Of a stretch of 9,386 bases of DNA, positions 6,845 to 9,386 are shown piece by piece. The stretch comes from Oscillospiraceae bacterium (GTDB lineage: Bacteria > Bacillota > Clostridia > Oscillospirales > Ruminococcaceae): positions 1 to 9,386 of the forward strand of contig CAADVD010000003.1 of assembly GCA_900752435.1 (NCBI GenBank), written 5' to 3'. The notes beneath the pieces are model-generated. The model did not search any database. It had not been told where the DNA came from and saw only the letters and a program-made list of their open reading frames with translations. Numbering within the stretch: position 1 is the first letter of the stretch; each line of letters begins with the position of its first letter. A program made the translations under genes and the position numbers.

Positions 6845-7666
6845 CTACTTTGATAAAATATCATAACGTTTAAATCGTTGATTTCCAACGATAATTGCCA
6901 AGGCAATCAGCACGCTGTCCACAATCACGCAAACAACGGATGACGTGCCTGTATTCAGCAACATTTTATTGCGAAATATCATCGAATAATTTCCAATTAA
7001 AAATGGTGTGGTAAAATAAGCGGATAAAACCAAATAACTGACGACCACGACATAACTCAAAACGGGTGAAACCCAAAGATACAACACCATTTGTATCATG
7101 GATAGCGCCAATGAAGTCAAAATCGGCAGTACGATGGCCGCAAAGGCAACCTCACCAAGCGGAATCCCCTGTAAGTACAGCTCGTTCGCTTGTTCTTGGA
7201 TTTCATAAGTTGGCGACATGGAAATGATCCCTGTAAACAAAGTAAAGCCGAAGATTGCCGCATAGCAAACCGCATAATACACCAGTACACTCACCATACA
7301 CCAAACGTATTTGCTCATCCACCACGAGGAACGCTTCTGACAGCGCAATAAAATGTTCTTTCCATAATGATTCAAATCTTCTACCGGATAGCTGCCGACA
7401 AAAAACGCCAAATAAATATGAAGAATCAACCACGTTGCCGGAATCTTAAACGGCATATCGGAATTGGGAATGTAGGGCGCCATTCCCCCAAAAAGGTAAA
7501 GCACCTCATCCATAAACGTGGGAAGCATCGGCAAATCGCGCTGTGTCACCTGTATGCTCAAACCCAAACAGCCGAACAACGTAATCACAATTAACAGCAC
7601 CAGCTTTTTCCACTCATGCCCAATGCCGTAAATCAAATCATGCCGAACCAAGCCTCTTGCTTTCAT
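6845..7666 (-). CDS. ABC-2-type permease (second permease of the locus)
   Basis: 273 residues from ATG 7666, supported by GAAAGGA (7680-7674) 7 nt upstream. A TTG at 7684 would add six residues but lies before that site. Hydrophobic profile suggests six membrane helices at about 20-40, 77-95, 122-147, 174-198, 202-222 and 242-261, with a roughly 35-residue external loop after the first. The cytoplasmic stretch after helix 2, VEDLNHYGKNILLRCQKRSSWWMSKY, has the pattern of the neighbouring permease (LEDYKSGYLKNITLRTKKSNYMIGKC), the coupling region of ABC-2 exporters that contacts the ATPase. The gene starts 18 nt after the first permease and ends 15 nt before the ATPase. Two dissimilar permeases with one ATPase is the LanEFG arrangement, so it probably forms a heterodimer with its neighbour. 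No motif specifies the substrate. Confidence 0.87.
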   Translation of the reverse strand: MKARGLVRHDLIYGIGHEWKKLVLLIVITLFGCLGLSIQVTQRDLPMLPTFMDEVLYLFGGMAPYIPNSDMPFKIPATWLILHIYLAFFVGSYPVEDLNHYGKNILLRCQKRSSWWMSKYVWCMVSVLVYYAVCYAAIFGFTLFTGIISMSPTYEIQEQANELYLQGIPLGEVAFAAIVLPILTSLALSMIQMVLYLWVSPVLSYVVVVSYLVLSAYFTTPFLIGNYSMIFRNKMLLNTGTSSVVCVIVDSVLIALAIIVGNQRFKRYDILSK

Positions 7667-7673
7667 CGTGCAT

Positions 7674-7680
7674 TCCTTTC
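7674..7680 (-). promoter_or_regulatory. Ribosome binding site of the second permease gene
   Basis: GAAAGGA on the minus strand, 7 nt before ATG 7666, in the short gap between the two permease genes. It rules out the TTG at 7684 as start. Confidence 0.75.
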
Positions 7681-7684
7681 CCAA

Positions 7685-8518
7685 CTAATAGATTTCCAAT
7701 TTTCGTGTGCGGATGCAAAGAACCGGCAGTGTCAACAAAAGCAAAAGCAAAATTCCCCCAAACAGCGCCTGCCATTCATTGGTAACAATCTGCGCCCCCT
7801 TTAAAAAGTAAACCGGGTCATACGCCAGCTTTTCCAATTGGTTGGCAAACAAGCTGGCCGCCTCAAACACCAAAAACGGTACTAGTAAAAGGATAAACTG
7901 TTTTTTGATAAAATAAGTAACCGCTACGGCAAGCAAAGCAAACAGGCCGGCATATACAAAGTCCAATACCAAAAAGACGGCAATATAACCATAGGGATGG
8001 GAATAAAACAATTCATTCCACAAATCCCACGCATTCACGGTAAAAGGACTGTAGGCGCCCAATTCAGGCGAAATGGACGGAAAGAACATCGCCATCAGCA
8101 GCAAATTGAGCAAAAGCGGAATCACGACCGCCGTTCCTCCTGACAAAAAGGCCGCACAGCATTTCCCAATCATGTAGTTTGACTTTTTGGTGCGAAGCGT
8201 AATGTTTTTGAGATAACCGCTTTTGTAATCCTCCAAAAAGGAGTATGCGTACGGAATCACCGCCAAGATGGGAAGCAGCAGATAAAACAGCGTGGATTGG
8301 ACGGTAAACGCTTCCAGTCCGATGTACGTGTTGAACACCGAATATGGCATAATCGAAGCATACTTTTCATATTGCTGCCGCATTTCCAACAACTGCAATT
8401 GATCCGGCAGCCACCCAAAAACTTGACTGACGGTCAACACACAACCGCATAGAACCGACAGGAAAAACCATTTGTTGCAAAAGGCTCTTTTCAGTTCTAT
8501 TTTTAACATATTATTCAT
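7685..8518 (-). CDS. ABC-2-type permease (first permease of the locus)
   Basis: 277 residues from ATG 8518. It overlaps the lipoprotein stop by 8 nt (ATGAATAA) and has AGGAGGGG 10 nt upstream, inside the lipoprotein gene. An internal ATG three codons later (MLKIELKRAF) is too far from that site. Hydrophobic segments suggest six helices at about 17-34, 75-95, 118-146, 178-200, 206-225 and 249-268, with a roughly 40-residue outer loop after helix 1. The cytoplasmic coupling motif is LEDYKSGYLKNITLRTKKSNYMIGK (95-119). The start MLKIELKRAFCNKWFF, with a basic amphipathic stretch before helix 1, is typical of ABC-2 exporters of antimicrobial peptides. It presumably pairs with the next permease and the ATPase. 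The family is clear; the transported compound is not. Confidence 0.88.
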   Translation of the reverse strand: MNNMLKIELKRAFCNKWFFLSVLCGCVLTVSQVFGWLPDQLQLLEMRQQYEKYASIMPYSVFNTYIGLEAFTVQSTLFYLLLPILAVIPYAYSFLEDYKSGYLKNITLRTKKSNYMIGKCCAAFLSGGTAVVIPLLLNLLLMAMFFPSISPELGAYSPFTVNAWDLWNELFYSHPYGYIAVFLVLDFVYAGLFALLAVAVTYFIKKQFILLLVPFLVFEAASLFANQLEKLAYDPVYFLKGAQIVTNEWQALFGGILLLLLLTLPVLCIRTRKLEIY

Positions 8519-8560
8519 CCGTTATCGTCCCCTCCTGCATGATGCGATATGCGCCCAAAT
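8511..8560. repeat. Direct repeat, copy 1 (gene-junction repeat)
   Basis: These 50 bp are repeated at 9337-9386 in the same orientation with 4 mismatches, 826 bp away. They cover the lipoprotein C-terminal codons, the ribosome binding site and the start overlap. Copy 2 is cut by the window edge, so the repeat may extend further. Confidence 0.88.
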
Positions 8561-9344
8561 AGTCAAACCGTTCCCTAGCTATTGCTTTATCAGAGCCAGC
8601 CCATTCAGGATTGATTTGTCCACACAATCCCATATTTACAATAAGAGTAGCGTTTTCCAACTCATCATCCGGAACATAATACATCAGAGTAACGTCTACG
8701 CTGTCATTGCCAGAAGAAGGCCACTGATAAAAATCCTTTTCACTCTCTGGTGCAATGCTAGAGTAAGTAGGATAACATGATAACCTGTCATAGGCAATAG
8801 CGCCGTCTTTCTGCCCGAAGTAAATCAGATTATCCGATAAATACAGAGTTTTTTCATAGCCGCTATGATTGGCCATCGTTAAATTCAAAATTACAAAAGA
8901 ACTTTCATATGTATTATCCGTTCCATCGTAGCCCGGCTGGGGCTTTAGAGTTCCATCTTCTTGAATTTCTTTGAAATCATCAGGTGCGAACTTGCTAGTA
9001 TCCCATTGGCTTAAGTCCAATTTCTTGGTTACCGTAATGCTGTGAACCGTTGTGTCATACTCACGGTGTTGCACATCACCGCTGGCTTCTGACATCTGCA
9101 CTTCCATTTCCTGATGTACGGTTTCCCCGATTTGGTAGTATTGATCTTCTTCCAAATAAATAACAGACCATCCCTTTTCTCCCTGATAGGCTACTCCCGG
9201 CTCCGGCGTTTCATCTGCCGCAAGTGATACGGTAGAAAGCGTGTCTTCTCCACCGTTGTCTTTGTCACAGGCAGTACAAGCAAGCAACAAACTCAACGTC
9301 AAAGTCAACGAAAACAGCTTTTTCATTCTCACGTTTTTACTCAT
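8511..9344 (-). CDS. Secreted lipoprotein of the ABC locus (DUF4352-like fold suspected)
   Basis: 277 residues from ATG 9344. A signal peptide, MSKNVRMKKLFSLTLTLSLLLAC, ends in a lipobox; the lipidated residue is Cys23 (LLAC) or Cys26 (CTAC). A linker rich in Asp, Glu, Thr and Pro (27-50) then leads to a beta-rich domain. Its central part, SSFVILNLTMANHSGYEKTLYLSDNLIYFG (148-177), followed by IAPESEKDFYQW (197-208) and VDVTLMYYVPDDELENATLIVNMG (216-239), resembles DUF4352-type immunoglobulin-like domains. No enzymatic motif is seen. The protein should sit on the outer face of the membrane beside the exporter, like LanI lipoproteins, perhaps binding the peptide. ATG 9344 is preferred because AGGAGGGG stands 10 nt upstream, as at the next junction; ATG 9326 (MKKLFSL) is possible. 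Its C-terminus is almost identical to that of the gene upstream, so it belongs to a tandem pair or longer series. Confidence 0.83.
   Translation of the reverse strand: MSKNVRMKKLFSLTLTLSLLLACTACDKDNGGEDTLSTVSLAADETPEPGVAYQGEKGWSVIYLEEDQYYQIGETVHQEMEVQMSEASGDVQHREYDTTVHSITVTKKLDLSQWDTSKFAPDDFKEIQEDGTLKPQPGYDGTDNTYESSFVILNLTMANHSGYEKTLYLSDNLIYFGQKDGAIAYDRLSCYPTYSSIAPESEKDFYQWPSSGNDSVDVTLMYYVPDDELENATLIVNMGLCGQINPEWAGSDKAIARERFDYLGAYRIMQEGTITDE
8529..8536 (-). promoter_or_regulatory. Ribosome binding site of the first permease, inside the lipoprotein gene
   Basis: AGGAGGGG, 10 nt before ATG 8518, is formed by the lipoprotein codons for Gln-Glu-Gly (269-272 region). It serves translational coupling. 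Confidence 0.75.
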
Positions 9345-9386
9345 CCGTCACCGTCCCCTCCTGCATGATGCGATAAGCGCCCAAAT
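9337..9386 (-). CDS. 3' end of an upstream lipoprotein paralogue
   Basis: The last 15 sense codons plus the stop are visible, encoding LGAYRIMQEGTVTDE. The complete lipoprotein ends in LGAYRIMQEGTITDE, so the upstream gene codes for a close relative, at least at its C-terminus. The DNA matches 8511-8560 at 46 of 50 positions, and three of the four differences are silent or conservative. The stop overlaps the next start by 8 nt (ATGAGTAA). The rest of the gene lies beyond the right edge, so its length, signal peptide and integrity cannot be judged. Confidence 0.8.
   Translation of the reverse strand, partial: LGAYRIMQEGTVTDE
9337..9386. repeat. Direct repeat, copy 2 (gene-junction repeat, truncated by window edge)
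   Basis: Second copy of the 50-bp element at 8511-8560, 46 of 50 identical. The 826-bp period is about one lipoprotein gene, as expected from tandem duplication. Confidence 0.88.
9355..9362 (-). promoter_or_regulatory. Ribosome binding site of the lipoprotein gene, inside its upstream paralogue
   Basis: AGGAGGGG, 10 nt before ATG 9344, in exactly the same position and coding context as the site at 8529-8536. It supports 9344 over 9326 as the start. Confidence 0.7.

Noticed and set aside
8580..9386. Mobile element or attachment site suggested by the 50-bp direct repeat
   Set aside because: The repeat lies wholly within homologous coding ends, its 826-bp spacing equals one gene, and no transposase, integrase or terminal inverted repeat is seen. 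Gene duplication is simpler.

Overview
The window looks like a chromosomal segment of a Gram-positive, probably clostridial (Eubacteriales) bacterium. The grounds are strong AGGAGG-type ribosome binding sites, consensus TATAAT promoters, a BceAB-type peptide transporter, a lipoprotein signal peptide and tightly overlapping genes. No rRNA, tRNA, CRISPR array, insertion sequence or phage gene was seen. The genus cannot be fixed from the sequence.

Layout. (1) Bases 1-2386, plus strand: the 3' half of a BceA-type ABC ATPase, overlapping a complete BceB-type ten-helix permease. This is a bacitracin/antimicrobial-peptide resistance or sensing transporter. It ends at a strong stem-loop terminator (2414-2458) that probably serves both strands. 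(2) Bases 2513-5490, minus strand: a small metabolic cassette. From its own promoter (5462-5490) a PfkB-family sugar/nucleoside kinase is transcribed, overlapping by 8 nt a TrmB-type regulator. After a 149-nt gap with a second good promoter and a palindrome over its -10 box comes a Rossmann dehydrogenase of the 2,4-diaminopentanoate dehydrogenase type. (3) Bases 5532-9386, minus strand: a tight operon entering from beyond the right edge. In order of transcription it holds the last codons of a lipoprotein paralogue, a complete lipoprotein, two six-helix ABC-2-type permeases, one ATPase, and a single-pass anchored extracytoplasmic protein. It is closed by a long hairpin.

How the genes work together. 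Block 3 has the composition of a LanFEG-type (lantibiotic self-protection) or BcrAB-type exporter. It has one ATPase with Glu where most ABC proteins carry the Q-loop Gln, two dissimilar permeases, and accessory surface proteins that could bind a peptide. No lanthipeptide precursor or synthetase is visible, so a stand-alone defence or sensing role is as likely as self-immunity. Block 1 is a second, unrelated peptide-resistance transporter only about 3 kb away. Block 2 looks like an independent catabolic unit whose substrate is unknown, with its regulator as the likely controller of both promoters.

The most noteworthy points are the tandem lipoprotein duplication cut by the right edge, the re-use of its C-terminal codons as the ribosome binding site of the next gene, the Glu-loop two-permease exporter with extracytoplasmic partners at both ends, and the kinase/TrmB/dehydrogenase cassette with two candidate operators.
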